In this document: in pieces, positions 8,532 through 16,164 of the stretch | How positions within the stretch are numbered: the stretch's first letter is position 1 | How the letters are laid out: every line of letters starts with the position of its first letter | NCBI GenBank assembly: GCA_015222555.1 | Contig: JADFVM010000283.1 | Location: forward strand, 1-26,481 | DNA length: 26,481 bases | Source: Pseudomonadota bacterium | GTDB lineage: Bacteria > Desulfobacterota > JADFVX01 | Direction: 5' to 3' | The notes under the pieces: generated by a model | What the model was told of the DNA's origin: nothing | The model's input: the letters and a program-made list of their open reading frames with translations, nothing else | The model's database searches: none | Program-made: the position numbers and the translations under genes

Positions 8532-9569
8532 TCAGATTGAAATAGGAATATGCCTTAAGCCTGCATCTTCTCCCAGGCCTGACATTAAATTCATGTTCTG
8601 AACGGCCTGCCCGGCCGCACCTTTAACAAGGTTATCAAGTGCAGACATGATAACAACACGTCCCGTTCTTTCATCAACCTTGACGCCGATATCGCAGTAG
8701 TTGCTGCCCCTCACATCAGAGGTATCAGGATAAACTCCTTCGGGACAGATCCGGACAAAGGGTTCATGTTCATAAAATCCTTTCAGGATATTCAGGATTT
8801 TACTTGTCGACATCCCCTCCTTGAGGTTTGCCGTAACGGTACTTAATATACCCCTGTTCATGGGAGCGAGATGGGGGGTAAAGGTAACTTTTATCTCTGA
8901 GCCGGACGAACTTTTCAAAGCCTCTTCAATTTCAGGTGTATGACGGTGCTCACCGACCTTGTAGGGCTTGAAACTTTCATTAACTTCACAAAAAATATTT
9001 CCCGTAGAGGCGCTTCTGCCCGCTCCTGTTACTCCCGATGCAGAATTAATGACAACCGTTTTGTCATCGATTACTTTCTCTTTCAATAACGGTAAGAGTG
9101 GTAATATGGCTGATGTGGGATAACAACCCGGATTTCCGACAAGAGTTGCAGACTTTATCTCAGCCCGATTCAACTCAGGCAAACCATAAACAGCCTTGTC
9201 GAGAAGAAGTGGTGCTTTATGTTCGCCATACCACTCGGTATAGACCTTTTGATCTCTAAATCTGAAATCAGCACTCAAATCAATCACTTTCATATTTTGC
9301 TCTACAAGGGAGTTCACCACGTCCATAGATGCACCATGAGGGAGGGCCGTAAATACAATATCCGCCTTTTCTGCAATAGCTGCGGGGATCAATGACTCTG
9401 TAATCAGATTTGTTCGATTTTTTAAAGCGGGAAATATTTCTGAGATAGCTATGCCTGGCTGGCTTCTTGATGTAATGACAGTCAACTTGACCTGGGGATG
9501 GGTAAGTAATATCCGTATCAATTCAAGACCACTGTATCCTGTGGCCCCGACCACTGCAGTCTTAATCAT
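8532..9569 (-). CDS. argC: N-acetyl-gamma-glutamyl-phosphate reductase
   Basis: NADPH-dependent reduction of N-acetylglutamyl phosphate to the semialdehyde, third step of arginine synthesis. The nucleotide-binding GATGYSG lies at residues 8-14 and the catalytic C149 in VGNPGCYPTSA. HTPEIEE and HLAPMNRGI are further family motifs. The protein has 345 residues. The chosen ATG has GGAG about 8 nt upstream. A longer reading from 9602 would start inside the rpsI terminator hairpin and adds residues atypical of ArgC. It is the first gene of the argC-kdsB-pyrG-kdsA run. No other arg gene is nearby, so pairing with Kdo genes is an oddity of context. Confidence 0.95.
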   Translation of the reverse strand: MIKTAVVGATGYSGLELIRILLTHPQVKLTVITSRSQPGIAISEIFPALKNRTNLITESLIPAAIAEKADIVFTALPHGASMDVVNSLVEQNMKVIDLSADFRFRDQKVYTEWYGEHKAPLLLDKAVYGLPELNRAEIKSATLVGNPGCYPTSAILPLLPLLKEKVIDDKTVVINSASGVTGAGRSASTGNIFCEVNESFKPYKVGEHRHTPEIEEALKSSSGSEIKVTFTPHLAPMNRGILSTVTANLKEGMSTSKILNILKGFYEHEPFVRICPEGVYPDTSDVRGSNYCDIGVKVDERTGRVVIMSALDNLVKGAAGQAVQNMNLMSGLGEDAGLRHIPISI

Positions 9570-9586
9570 TTCATACTCCAGATAAT

Positions 9587-9613
9587 AAAAAAGGGAGGCC
9601 AAACGACCTCCCC
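9587..9613 (-). terminator. rho-independent terminator of rplM-rpsI
   Basis: On the minus strand GGGAGG (9612-9607) and CCTCCC (9598-9593) form a hairpin with an 8-nt loop, followed directly by six T (9592-9587). It begins 23 nt after the rpsI stop and ends about 17 nt before the argC start. It should separate the ribosomal-protein transcript from argC, although no obvious argC promoter fits in the remaining space. Confidence 0.8.
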
Positions 9614-9635
9614 TGATTGTTGGGTTTCTCTCTCC

Positions 9636-10028
9636 CTATCTCTTGGAGAACTGGAAGCTTTTTCTTGCCTTCTTCCGGCCGTACTTTTTTCTTTCTTTTA
9701 TCCGTGAATCCCTCGTAACATAACCTGCCTTCTTCAGCACACTACGCAGCTCCGGATCAATTTCAAGTAAGGCTTTCGTTATTCCATGCTTTATGGCGCC
9801 TGCCTGTCCCGCGATTCCACCGCCACAAACATTTACATTCATATCATATTTATCAACGTTATTGGTCAAGGCCAGAGGCTGCCTAACAATCATTCTTAAA
9901 ATTTCAGTGCCAAAATATTCATCGAGAGGTTTCTTATTGATAGAAATCGCTCCCTTTCCCTTGACAACACGAACTCTTGCAATGGATCTTTTCCTTTTGC
10001 CTGTTACGCTGTATACCGTCTCAGCCAT
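9636..10028 (-). CDS. rpsI: 30S ribosomal protein S9
   Basis: Small-subunit protein whose C-terminal tail reaches the P-site tRNA. The opening TGKRKRSIARVRV, the central GGGIAGQAGAIKHGI and the basic tail RKKYGRKKARKSFQFSKR are diagnostic; the terminal SKR is invariant in S9. The length of 130 residues is standard. It lies 16 nt behind rplM, the usual L13-S9 pair, and is followed by a terminator. Confidence 0.98.
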   Translation of the reverse strand: MAETVYSVTGKRKRSIARVRVVKGKGAISINKKPLDEYFGTEILRMIVRQPLALTNNVDKYDMNVNVCGGGIAGQAGAIKHGITKALLEIDPELRSVLKKAGYVTRDSRIKERKKYGRKKARKSFQFSKR

Positions 10029-10044
10029 TTAATCTCCTTATCAG

Positions 10045-10473
10045 TTATATGCTTGCAGCCTTAGGCAGCTGTGCCGCATGGGGATGATCTGCACCTGCAT
10101 ATACCTTCAGCTTTTTCATGAATACACTTTGTAGCTTGTTCTTTGGAAGCATCCCTTTTACCGCTTCAATCAGGAGCTGTTCAGGCTTCTTCTCTAACAG
10201 TTTTTCTGCGGTAATGCCTCTAATACCACCAGGATAACCGGTATGGTGGTAATAAACCTTGTCTGTCAGTTTTTTGCCAGTCAGACTTATTTTCCCGGCA
10301 TTGATGACAACGACAAAATCACCCGTATCCATATGGGGAGTGAAGTTTGGTTTATTTTTCCCTCTTAGCGTATTGGCAATTTCCGTCGCCAACCTGCCAA
10401 GAATCTTTCCTTCGGCATCAACAACTTGCCAGTTTCTTTCAACTTCACCACTTTTAGGCATAAATGTTTTCAT
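10045..10473 (-). CDS. rplM: 50S ribosomal protein L13
   Basis: Early-assembling large-subunit protein. Recognisable segments are RNWQVVDAEGKILGRLAT near the N-terminus, FVVVINAGKISLTGKK, YYHHTGYPGGI and the YAGADHPHAAQLP end. The length of 142 residues is standard. It has its own promoter (10508-10536) and forms a two-gene operon with rpsI. In many bacteria L13 regulates this operon at the translational level, but nothing in the short leader here allows that to be judged. Confidence 0.98.
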   Translation of the reverse strand: MKTFMPKSGEVERNWQVVDAEGKILGRLATEIANTLRGKNKPNFTPHMDTGDFVVVINAGKISLTGKKLTDKVYYHHTGYPGGIRGITAEKLLEKKPEQLLIEAVKGMLPKNKLQSVFMKKLKVYAGADHPHAAQLPKAASI

Positions 10474-10507
10474 AATCTTAAGAACCCCTTCTTATTCAAA
10501 AACGCAT

Positions 10508-10536
10508 ACTATAATAGATTTTTCATATTCAGTCAA
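10508..10536 (-). promoter_or_regulatory. promoter of rplM-rpsI
   Basis: On the minus strand TTGACT (10536-10531), a 17-nt spacer and TATAGT (10513-10508), five of six matches in each hexamer. The predicted transcript begins about 28 nt before the rplM ATG. The intergenic repeat copy A begins only 8 nt upstream of the -35 hexamer. Confidence 0.75.
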
Positions 10537-10543
10537 GCAATTA

Positions 10544-10670
10544 TTAGTAACTTAGAAATAACATTCTGTAATTTTCTGGCAGAACATTATTTAGCTTCGC
10601 ACAATCGCTCTTCGAAGAAAAGCTGTAGAAGACTTGATTTCGTAAAGGCACTTATCCGGTTCATCCGGGT
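10544..10670 (+). repeat. dispersed intergenic repeat, copy A
   Basis: Related to 14606-14776 read on the opposite strand. Shared blocks in the same order are TTAGTAACTTAGAAATAA, TTTTCTGGCAGAA, TATTTAGCTTCGCA, AATCGC, AGACTTGATTTC, AAGGCACTTA and TCCGGTTCATCCGGGT. It fills the gap between the rpoN stop and the rplM promoter. It contains short palindromes (TTCTGGCAGAA; CCGG-TTCAT-CCGG) and no open reading frame of note. The family is not one I recognise. Confidence 0.85.
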
Positions 10671-10680
10671 TAAAGGAACC

Positions 10681-12114
10681 CTAGAATAATTTCTTTCTTT
10701 TAGAAGAAGAGGCAAGACCCATCATTTCACGGTATTTTGTCACCGTTCTCCTGGCGATATTAATATTGCTGTTTTTTAAGAGTTCAACAATTGCCTGATC
10801 ACTAAATGGTTTTTTGACGTTTTCAGTGGCAAGCAACTGCCTGATCTTTTCTTTCACGCTCTCTGAAGCGATATCATCGGCGCCATAACAGGATATAGCA
10901 CTGTTGAAAAAGAATTTTAATTCGAATATTCCATGGGGAGTTTGCACATACTTATTATTCGTAACCCTGCTGATGGTTGACTCATGCATACCGATATCAT
11001 CGGCCACATCTTTAAGAACCAGCGGCTTTAAACATTCCATGCCGTTGTCAAAAAAGTCCCTTTGAAATTTCAAGATGCTCTCCATGACCTTGTATATCGT
11101 TCTTTGTCTTTGCTGAATACTCTTGATAAGCCACACCGCTGATCTGACCTTGCCCTGAATATATTCCCTGGCCCCATCATCATCATTATCCTTCTGCATC
11201 GCTTCTTTATAATAGTTGCTTATCCTCAACCTGGGAACCCCGTCCTCATTTTGAACAATGACATACTCGTCATCTACCTTATAAACATAAAGATCAGGTG
11301 TTATATACTGGGCATTATCTTCTGCGAAAGGCCTGCCCGGCCTCGGCTCAAATTCGGAGATCACCTTCACAGCGGCAACAACCTCTTCAAGCGGAGATCC
11401 GGTTTCCTTGGCAATCTTGGACAGGCGTCTGCCTTCTATATCATGGAGATAATTTTTTATTATTTCTCCCACAAGGGTGTTATCCAGATTAAGAAAGGAT
11501 GCCTGAATAAGAAGACACTCTCGTAAATCTCTTGCAGCAATGCCTAAAGGATCAAAGGCGTGGATGACCTTCAACACCTCTTCAGCGTCTTCCACCTCGC
11601 AATCAAGCGCTTCGGCAACCTCTTCCAGTGATGCCTTAAGGTAGCCGTCATCATCTATATTACCTGCAATGAAGTTAGCAATATTTCTTTCCCTCTCATC
11701 GAAGCTTGACATTTGAATTTGCCATCTCAAATGATCAGGCAATGAATCCTGGCTCCTTACAATATTTTCGTACTGGGGGACTTCTTCGTGTTCAAACTTC
11801 CTGGATTGATAATCTGTAGCGCTGTAGCTCTCTATATATTGCTCCCAGTTGATTTCGTTTTCAGAGGCGTTAATGCTGGATACATCTTCAGTGATGTTAT
11901 CCATGATCAACTCTTTCTCTTTCACTGAAGCCTCTTCATGATCAACAGAGGGCTCCTGTTCAACAGATTCCTCCAGAGCCGGATTTGTTTCCATCTCCTC
12001 ATTAATCGTTTCAACCAACTCCAGCCTCGACATCTGTAAAAGCTTGATAGCCTGCTGCAACTGAGGTGTCATCACGAGCTGTTGCGTAAGTTTTAGTGTC
12101 TGCCTTATATCCAT
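10681..12114 (-). CDS. rpoN: RNA polymerase sigma-54 factor
   Basis: Directs core polymerase to -24/-12 promoters that need enhancer-binding activators. The glutamine/leucine-rich activator-interacting region I is at the start (LKLTQQLVMTPQLQQAIKLL), followed by an acidic linker (about 45-100), the core-binding region (about 120-310), a helix-turn-helix (about 365-390) and the RpoN box ARRTVTKYRE at residues 454-463. The length of 477 residues is normal. It lies 23 nt after lptB, the standard lptA-lptB-rpoN order. The hpf and ptsN genes that often follow rpoN are absent; a repeat element and rplM-rpsI follow instead. Confidence 0.97.
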   Translation of the reverse strand: MDIRQTLKLTQQLVMTPQLQQAIKLLQMSRLELVETINEEMETNPALEESVEQEPSVDHEEASVKEKELIMDNITEDVSSINASENEINWEQYIESYSATDYQSRKFEHEEVPQYENIVRSQDSLPDHLRWQIQMSSFDERERNIANFIAGNIDDDGYLKASLEEVAEALDCEVEDAEEVLKVIHAFDPLGIAARDLRECLLIQASFLNLDNTLVGEIIKNYLHDIEGRRLSKIAKETGSPLEEVVAAVKVISEFEPRPGRPFAEDNAQYITPDLYVYKVDDEYVIVQNEDGVPRLRISNYYKEAMQKDNDDDGAREYIQGKVRSAVWLIKSIQQRQRTIYKVMESILKFQRDFFDNGMECLKPLVLKDVADDIGMHESTISRVTNNKYVQTPHGIFELKFFFNSAISCYGADDIASESVKEKIRQLLATENVKKPFSDQAIVELLKNSNINIARRTVTKYREMMGLASSSKRKKLF

Positions 12115-12137
12115 GCTAAAACGACATTCCTCATTAA

Positions 12138-12860
12138 CTAAAGGGTGAAATTTTCTCCCAGATAGATCTTCCTTGCCCTTTCACTATTCACAATAACATC
12201 AGGTGGTCCGCATTCCAAGACCTTTCCTTCATTAACAATGTATGCTTTGTCACATACACCGAGAGTTTCCCTTACGTTATGGTCAGAAATGATAACGCCA
12301 ATACCCCGGGCCTTTAACTGCACGATTATATTTTGAATATCTATGACGGCAATGGGATCAATGCCGGCAAAAGGTTCATCCAGAAGAATGAATGAGGGTG
12401 ATGTAACTAGAGCCCTGGAGATTTCAACGCGTCTTCTTTCCCCTCCCGACAGTGCATACCCATAACTGTCCGATATATGGGTAATCTTAAATTCATTAAG
12501 GAGAAGGTCCAGCCTTTCTTCCATCTCATCCTTACTCAGGTTAAGGGTTTCAAGAATGGCTAAAATATTTTCCTTTACGGTCAGCTTCCTGAAAATTGAG
12601 GCTTCCTGAGGCAGATAACCGACCCCCTTTCTTGCTCTTACATACATAGGTAAGGAGGTAATGTCCTCACCGTTAAAGTATACAGCTCCTTTGTCCGGCT
12701 TGACAAGCCCTACTATCATATAAAAGGTTGTTGTTTTACCAGCTCCGTTAGGTCCCAGAAGACCGACAACTTCGCCCGAAGAGACGTCCATATTGATGCC
12801 ATCTACGACGACCCTCTTTTTATAAGACTTGGTTATACCCGTCACTTCAAGTCTTTTCAT
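12138..12860 (-). CDS. lptB: LPS export ABC transporter ATP-binding protein LptB
   Basis: Cytoplasmic ATPase that powers LPS extraction from the inner membrane together with LptF, LptG and LptC. Walker A GPNGAGKT is at 36-43, the Q-loop in YLPQEASIF, the ABC signature LSGGERRR at 137-144, Walker B FILLDEP at 157-163 and the switch histidine at H194. The YLPQEASIFRKLTV segment and the spacing are characteristic of LptB. The length of 240 residues is standard. Its ATG overlaps the lptA stop by 4 nt. lptF and lptG are not in the window. Confidence 0.96.
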   Translation of the reverse strand: MKRLEVTGITKSYKKRVVVDGINMDVSSGEVVGLLGPNGAGKTTTFYMIVGLVKPDKGAVYFNGEDITSLPMYVRARKGVGYLPQEASIFRKLTVKENILAILETLNLSKDEMEERLDLLLNEFKITHISDSYGYALSGGERRRVEISRALVTSPSFILLDEPFAGIDPIAVIDIQNIIVQLKARGIGVIISDHNVRETLGVCDKAYIVNEGKVLECGPPDVIVNSERARKIYLGENFTL

Positions 12861-13384
12861 AGGTCATCCGTTGCCTTCTGCAGCCCCCCCTCACCATTAC
12901 CGCTCTTTTCCTGGAATATGGTTGCACTACAACTTTCACAGAGAATTTTATCGCTATCCAAATAAATGGTAATCATTTTTCCCGACACTACATCGCTATC
13001 CTTCCATAAGCGGGGTTCTTCTTCCATAATTATTTTCTTTTCATCGGGGAAAAATGTCGCTCTTTGACAGGTCCCGACCCTATCTTCCTGGTTAATCCTG
13101 ACGTTTCCCCTGGCTACAATCTTCTCCATCCTCCTTTGATCATCGTAGTAGACATTCAGAAGATCAGATAACATAACCCCACCTTTTTGTTTCACAACTA
13201 CATTTCCGGTAAAAGTCACAATGCCGGCTTTTTTATCAGCCTCCAGTTGATCCGATGTAATGTTTATGGGTTCATCCGTTGCCAGCTTTTTTTCCTCTGC
13301 CAGAACAGGAGAAAGAAACGTCAAAAAAAACAGAGAAAGATAAACTGACAAGAAAATGCTACTCCATACTTTCCGTCTTTGCAA
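12857..13384 (-). CDS. lptA: LPS transport periplasmic protein LptA
   Basis: OstA-like beta-jellyroll protein that bridges the periplasm between LptC and the outer-membrane LptD. The start is taken as TTG at 13384 because AGGGAGG lies five nt before it and the product then begins with a textbook signal peptide (basic QRRK, hydrophobic run, cleavage after VLA). The mature part contains INITSDQLEADKKAGIVTFTGNVVVKQ, the conserved first strands of LptA. The length is about 175 residues. A longer reading to 13423 also starts at TTG but has no good ribosome site. The gene overlaps lptC by 26 nt. A CESC pair near the C-terminus is unusual for this family. Confidence 0.9.
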   Translation of the reverse strand: MQRRKVWSSIFLSVYLSLFFLTFLSPVLAEEKKLATDEPINITSDQLEADKKAGIVTFTGNVVVKQKGGVMLSDLLNVYYDDQRRMEKIVARGNVRINQEDRVGTCQRATFFPDEKKIIMEEEPRLWKDSDVVSGKMITIYLDSDKILCESCSATIFQEKSGNGEGGLQKATDDL

Positions 13385-13952
13385 AAGGTCCTCCCTTCGA
13401 TGACAAATACAAAACTGCCTCAACCTTGTTCAGGATAAAGAAAACCTCCTCTTCGACCTTTGTTCTCATCCCTATCCCTTTAACATCAAAGACATCACTC
13501 ACAATTCGTACAGGTTTAGCGGTAGTCACAACCATTCCTTCAGAAGAATACTCTAGATAGGATGTCTCAAGATGATACCCTTCCTGAGAATCCATTACAA
13601 CGTTACCCTCAATACTTACGTCATTAGTTTCTGTGTCTATGATTCCCCGATCACCTGAAAAATGGACTTCCCTGCCTTCTTTACCATAAAAAATGGCCCG
13701 CGGCTTTTTCAATTCCGCCGAGTTATTCTCACTGAAGGAGTAGGCTTCCTCGGCATAAACCTCAAGAACTTTCTTTGCCCCCTTCGTCTCAACAAAATGT
13801 GCCGCCTTAATTGCAAACTCGGCCTTTGGATTGAGCAAGTCAGGCGCTACTTCCTTTTTTACTATGAGTCCAATGTTATCGTAAAGTGTATAACCAATGA
13901 CAGCCAGCATTATTATTATGAGGAGTATAAAGGCTGTTTTAAGCCTGTTCAT
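13359..13952 (-). CDS. lptC: LPS export protein LptC
   Basis: Single-span inner-membrane protein that receives LPS from LptB2FG and passes it to LptA. One transmembrane helix lies near residues 6-25 after a short basic start, and the periplasmic part shows LptC/OstA-like beta strands (YAEEAYSFSENNSAELKKPRAIFY; GDRGIIDTETNDVSIEGNVV). The length of 197 residues is typical. Sequence similarity in this family is weak, so position between kdsC and lptA is part of the evidence. The Shine-Dalgarno sequence before its ATG is poor. Its end overlaps the lptA start. Confidence 0.88.
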   Translation of the reverse strand: MNRLKTAFILLIIIMLAVIGYTLYDNIGLIVKKEVAPDLLNPKAEFAIKAAHFVETKGAKKVLEVYAEEAYSFSENNSAELKKPRAIFYGKEGREVHFSGDRGIIDTETNDVSIEGNVVMDSQEGYHLETSYLEYSSEGMVVTTAKPVRIVSDVFDVKGIGMRTKVEEEVFFILNKVEAVLYLSSKGGPFAKTESME

Positions 13953-14058
13953 AAGAAAAACATATCACAGAGGACACTTCCTGTAAAGTTATAGGGGCTG
14001 ACAGATTAAGGCAATTTTTTATTTTTACAAAAGCATCCATCGCTGCTGCCATTTACTA

Positions 14059-14592
14059 TTACCGCGAATTAAAATAACGACGGGTCACGTCATCCCACCT
14101 GCCACAGCCTTTGAGAATGAGTTCCGTCACTTCCCTGACGGCTCCTCTTCCCCCAGGATGTTTCGTCACATAGTCAACATGGGGAAGAATATCCTTTATC
14201 GCGTCTGCAACAGCAACAGAAAACCCAACGCTACTCAACACAGGCAAATCGACAAGATCATCTCCCAGATAGGCAACGTCTTTGTCTTCCAGGCCCTCCC
14301 GAGACAGGATTTTTTCATAGGCTTCCAGTTTATTCTTAATGCCCTGATGGACGATGGCTATACCAAGCTCTGCCGCCCTTTGTTTGACCACATTGGAACT
14401 TCTTCCTGTGATAATCCCCACCTTGATACCAGCTCTTTGAAGAAGTTTAACTCCATGGCCATCCCGCACATTGAATGATTTTGACTCAACGCCTTTATCA
14501 TCAATCAATATGCTGCCATCTGTCATAACACCGTCAACATCCAAAAGCAGCAGCTTGATTAATTTCAACTTATGAGCAAGTGAACTTTCCAT
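14059..14592 (-). CDS. kdsC: 3-deoxy-manno-octulosonate-8-phosphatase
   Basis: HAD-superfamily phosphatase that removes phosphate from Kdo-8-P to give Kdo. The nucleophile motif LLLLDVDGVMTDG holds the two aspartates near residues 18 and 20. VRDGHGVKLLQRAGIKVGIITGRSS and YLGDDLVDLPVL are the second and later HAD motifs. It is the short, capless type, 177 residues. The ATG at 14592 is preferred to the TTG one codon earlier, with GGGG a suitable distance upstream. That ribosome site sits right next to the edge of repeat copy B. It lies 106 nt before lptC. Confidence 0.95.
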   Translation of the reverse strand: MESSLAHKLKLIKLLLLDVDGVMTDGSILIDDKGVESKSFNVRDGHGVKLLQRAGIKVGIITGRSSNVVKQRAAELGIAIVHQGIKNKLEAYEKILSREGLEDKDVAYLGDDLVDLPVLSSVGFSVAVADAIKDILPHVDYVTKHPGGRGAVREVTELILKGCGRWDDVTRRYFNSR

Positions 14593-14605
14593 CAACTATC
14601 CCCTG

Positions 14606-14776
14606 ACCCGGATGAACCGGACTATTTTCAGTATACCCACAGGGCACAAGACCCCTTTGAGGGGTGTAAGTGCCTTCATGAAATCAAGTCTCCGCAAGCC
14701 TTCTTCATTGGGCGATTCTGCGAAGCTAAATATTTTTCTGCCAGAAAAGCGCAGAAAATTATTTCTAAGTTACTAA
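14606..14776 (-). repeat. dispersed intergenic repeat, copy B
   Basis: On the minus strand this matches copy A (10544-10670) block for block from TTAGTAAC to TCCGGTTCATCCGGGT. Copy B carries about 45 extra bases (14622-14666) that build a nested hairpin: GGCAC (14643-14647) with GTGCC (14670-14674) outside and ACCCC-TTTGA-GGGGT inside. The element fills the space between kdsD and kdsC; its first bases contain the kdsD stop codon (TAG). Confidence 0.85.
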
Positions 14777-15735
14777 ACTACGCCGGACTGTAAAAGGTCA
14801 TGAAGATGCAAAACGCCTTCAGGCTTCCCATCATTACCCACAACAAAAAGGACGGTAATTTTATTTGTTTCCATTTCGTTTAAAGCTTTGGCTGCCAGGG
14901 CATGGGATGCAATTGTCTTCGGATTTCTAGTCATAATATCTACGGCTGACTCGTCGATAATATTGCCGTCTCTCTCCAGAGCTCTTCTCAAATCACCGTC
15001 AGACACAATGCCCACAAAATCCCCCCGTCTCGAAATGACCGATGTAACACCAAAACCTTTTGACGTCATTTCAAAAATAACGTCTTTCACAGAGGAATCT
15101 TCAAAAATGATGGGAACCTTTTCACCGGTATGCATAAGGTCGGAGACCTTAAGGAGAAGGCTCTTGCCTAAGGAACCGGCAGGATGAAAAAAGGCAAAAT
15201 CTTCCTCATCAAATCCTCTTTTGTACATGAGCGCCACTGCAAGGGCGTCACCCAGCGCTAGTGTGGCCGTCGTACTCGCCGTCGGGGCAAGCCCCAAAGG
15301 GCAGGCTTCTTCCTTTACGGGAACATTCAGGAAAACATCTCCCGTCTTTGCAAGGGTGGAACTACTTTCACCTGATAGGGTTATCATTTTGAGTCCCATC
15401 CTCTTGATAAGCGGAAGAATCCGGATAACTTCTTCTGTCTCTCCGCTATTTGACACGGCAACGACGACGTCCCCCTTTGCCAGCATGCCGAGGTCGCCAT
15501 GTACGCCTTCTGCGGGGTGAAGAAAAAAAGCCGGTGTACCCGTGCTGGCCATGGTTGAGGCAATTTTCTGGCAAATAAGCCCTGATTTTCCCATACCCGT
15601 CACAACAACCTTACCTCCACATTGAGCAATAAGCTCTACGGCTGCTTCAAAACTATCACCGATACTGTCCATAAGCGACAGCACCGAATCCGCTTCAATC
15701 TTTAATACTCTTTTTGCCTCTTCAATTATGGACAT
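14773..15735 (-). CDS. kdsD: D-arabinose-5-phosphate isomerase
   Basis: Interconverts ribulose-5-phosphate and arabinose-5-phosphate, the first step towards Kdo. The SIS domain (about 30-170) has VVVTGMGKSGLICQKIASTMASTGTPAFFLHPAEGVHGD and SNSGETEEVIRI. Two CBS domains follow (about 205-320), beginning at VSDLMHTGEKVP and VDIMTRNPKTI. The length of 320 residues is standard. GGAG lies 8 nt before the ATG. It heads the kdsD-kdsC-lptC-lptA-lptB-rpoN cluster and is divergent from the tRNA gene. Confidence 0.96.
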   Translation of the reverse strand: MSIIEEAKRVLKIEADSVLSLMDSIGDSFEAAVELIAQCGGKVVVTGMGKSGLICQKIASTMASTGTPAFFLHPAEGVHGDLGMLAKGDVVVAVSNSGETEEVIRILPLIKRMGLKMITLSGESSSTLAKTGDVFLNVPVKEEACPLGLAPTASTTATLALGDALAVALMYKRGFDEEDFAFFHPAGSLGKSLLLKVSDLMHTGEKVPIIFEDSSVKDVIFEMTSKGFGVTSVISRRGDFVGIVSDGDLRRALERDGNIIDESAVDIMTRNPKTIASHALAAKALNEMETNKITVLFVVGNDGKPEGVLHLHDLLQSGVV

Positions 15736-15831
15736 GTGAAGATCTCCAATAAATTATATAACGCCACGATAATAGCAAATGGGAAAAAATGGAGCAAGGT
15801 AAAAGAGGCTCATGAAGATGAGTCAATTTTC

Positions 15832-15861
15832 TTGACAAATATCTTTATTTTCTTGTACATT
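15832..15861 (+). promoter_or_regulatory. promoter of tRNA-Met
   Basis: A perfect TTGACA (15832-15837), an 18-nt spacer and TACATT (15856-15861) lie 12 nt before the mature 5' end of the tRNA, the spacing expected for a tRNA promoter. The GGGTTGG after the -10 may act as a discriminator. Confidence 0.7.
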
Positions 15862-15873
15862 AACGGGTTGGAA

Positions 15874-15950
15874 GGCGGTGTAGCTCAGATGGTTAGAGCA
15901 TACGGCTCATATCCGTAGTGTCCGGGGTTCAATTCCCTGCACCGCCACCA
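15874..15950 (+). tRNA. tRNA-Met (anticodon CAT, elongator type)
   Basis: A 77-nt cloverleaf with the 3' CCA encoded. The acceptor stem GGCGGTG/CACCGCC is fully paired, the D stem is GCTC/GAGC, the anticodon stem TACGG/CCGTA closes the loop CTCATAT (anticodon CAT) and the T stem is CGGGG/CCCTG with one G-T pair and loop TTCAATT. The first acceptor pair is G-C, so it is not an initiator tRNA. A TilS-modified tRNA-Ile2 also has CAT, but the overall sequence looks more like elongator methionine tRNA. Confidence 0.93.
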
Positions 15951-16102
15951 ATAAATTCTTTTTCTCCTTCAGTTACTCTCATACCCATCCCTGCAAGTTC
16001 CTGACATTCTTCCTGCAATGCCCCGCCTGACTTAAAAGCGTATTTCATAATTTGAAGGTTGATCACCAAGGTCCTCAATTCTCCCATTTCTTTATTCCTT
16101 TT

Positions 16103-16132
16103 TTGACTTCTTAAGTTTTTCTCTGATATCAT
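16103..16132 (+). promoter_or_regulatory. candidate promoter of the symporter gene
   Basis: TTGACT (16103-16108), an 18-nt spacer and TATCAT (16127-16132), each five of six matches. The predicted start lies about 25 nt before the chosen ATG. Nothing convincing is coded in 15951-16102. Confidence 0.5.
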
Positions 16133-16164
16133 CTCCATGACTTAAGCACATGGGAGTATTTTTA

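Noticed and set aside
8532..9602. Longer argC starting at 9602
   Set aside because: The extra start lies inside the rpsI terminator hairpin, has no ribosome site and adds eleven residues atypical of ArgC; the ATG at 9569 has GGAG in place.
15753..15758. TATAAT on the minus strand as the kdsD -10 box
   Set aside because: No acceptable -35 hexamer at 16-19 nt, and the leader would be only about ten bases; left uncalled.
15929..16138. 69-codon minus-strand reading frame downstream of the tRNA
   Set aside because: Its end lies inside the 3' part of the tRNA-Met gene, there is no family resemblance, and it faces the symporter promoter.
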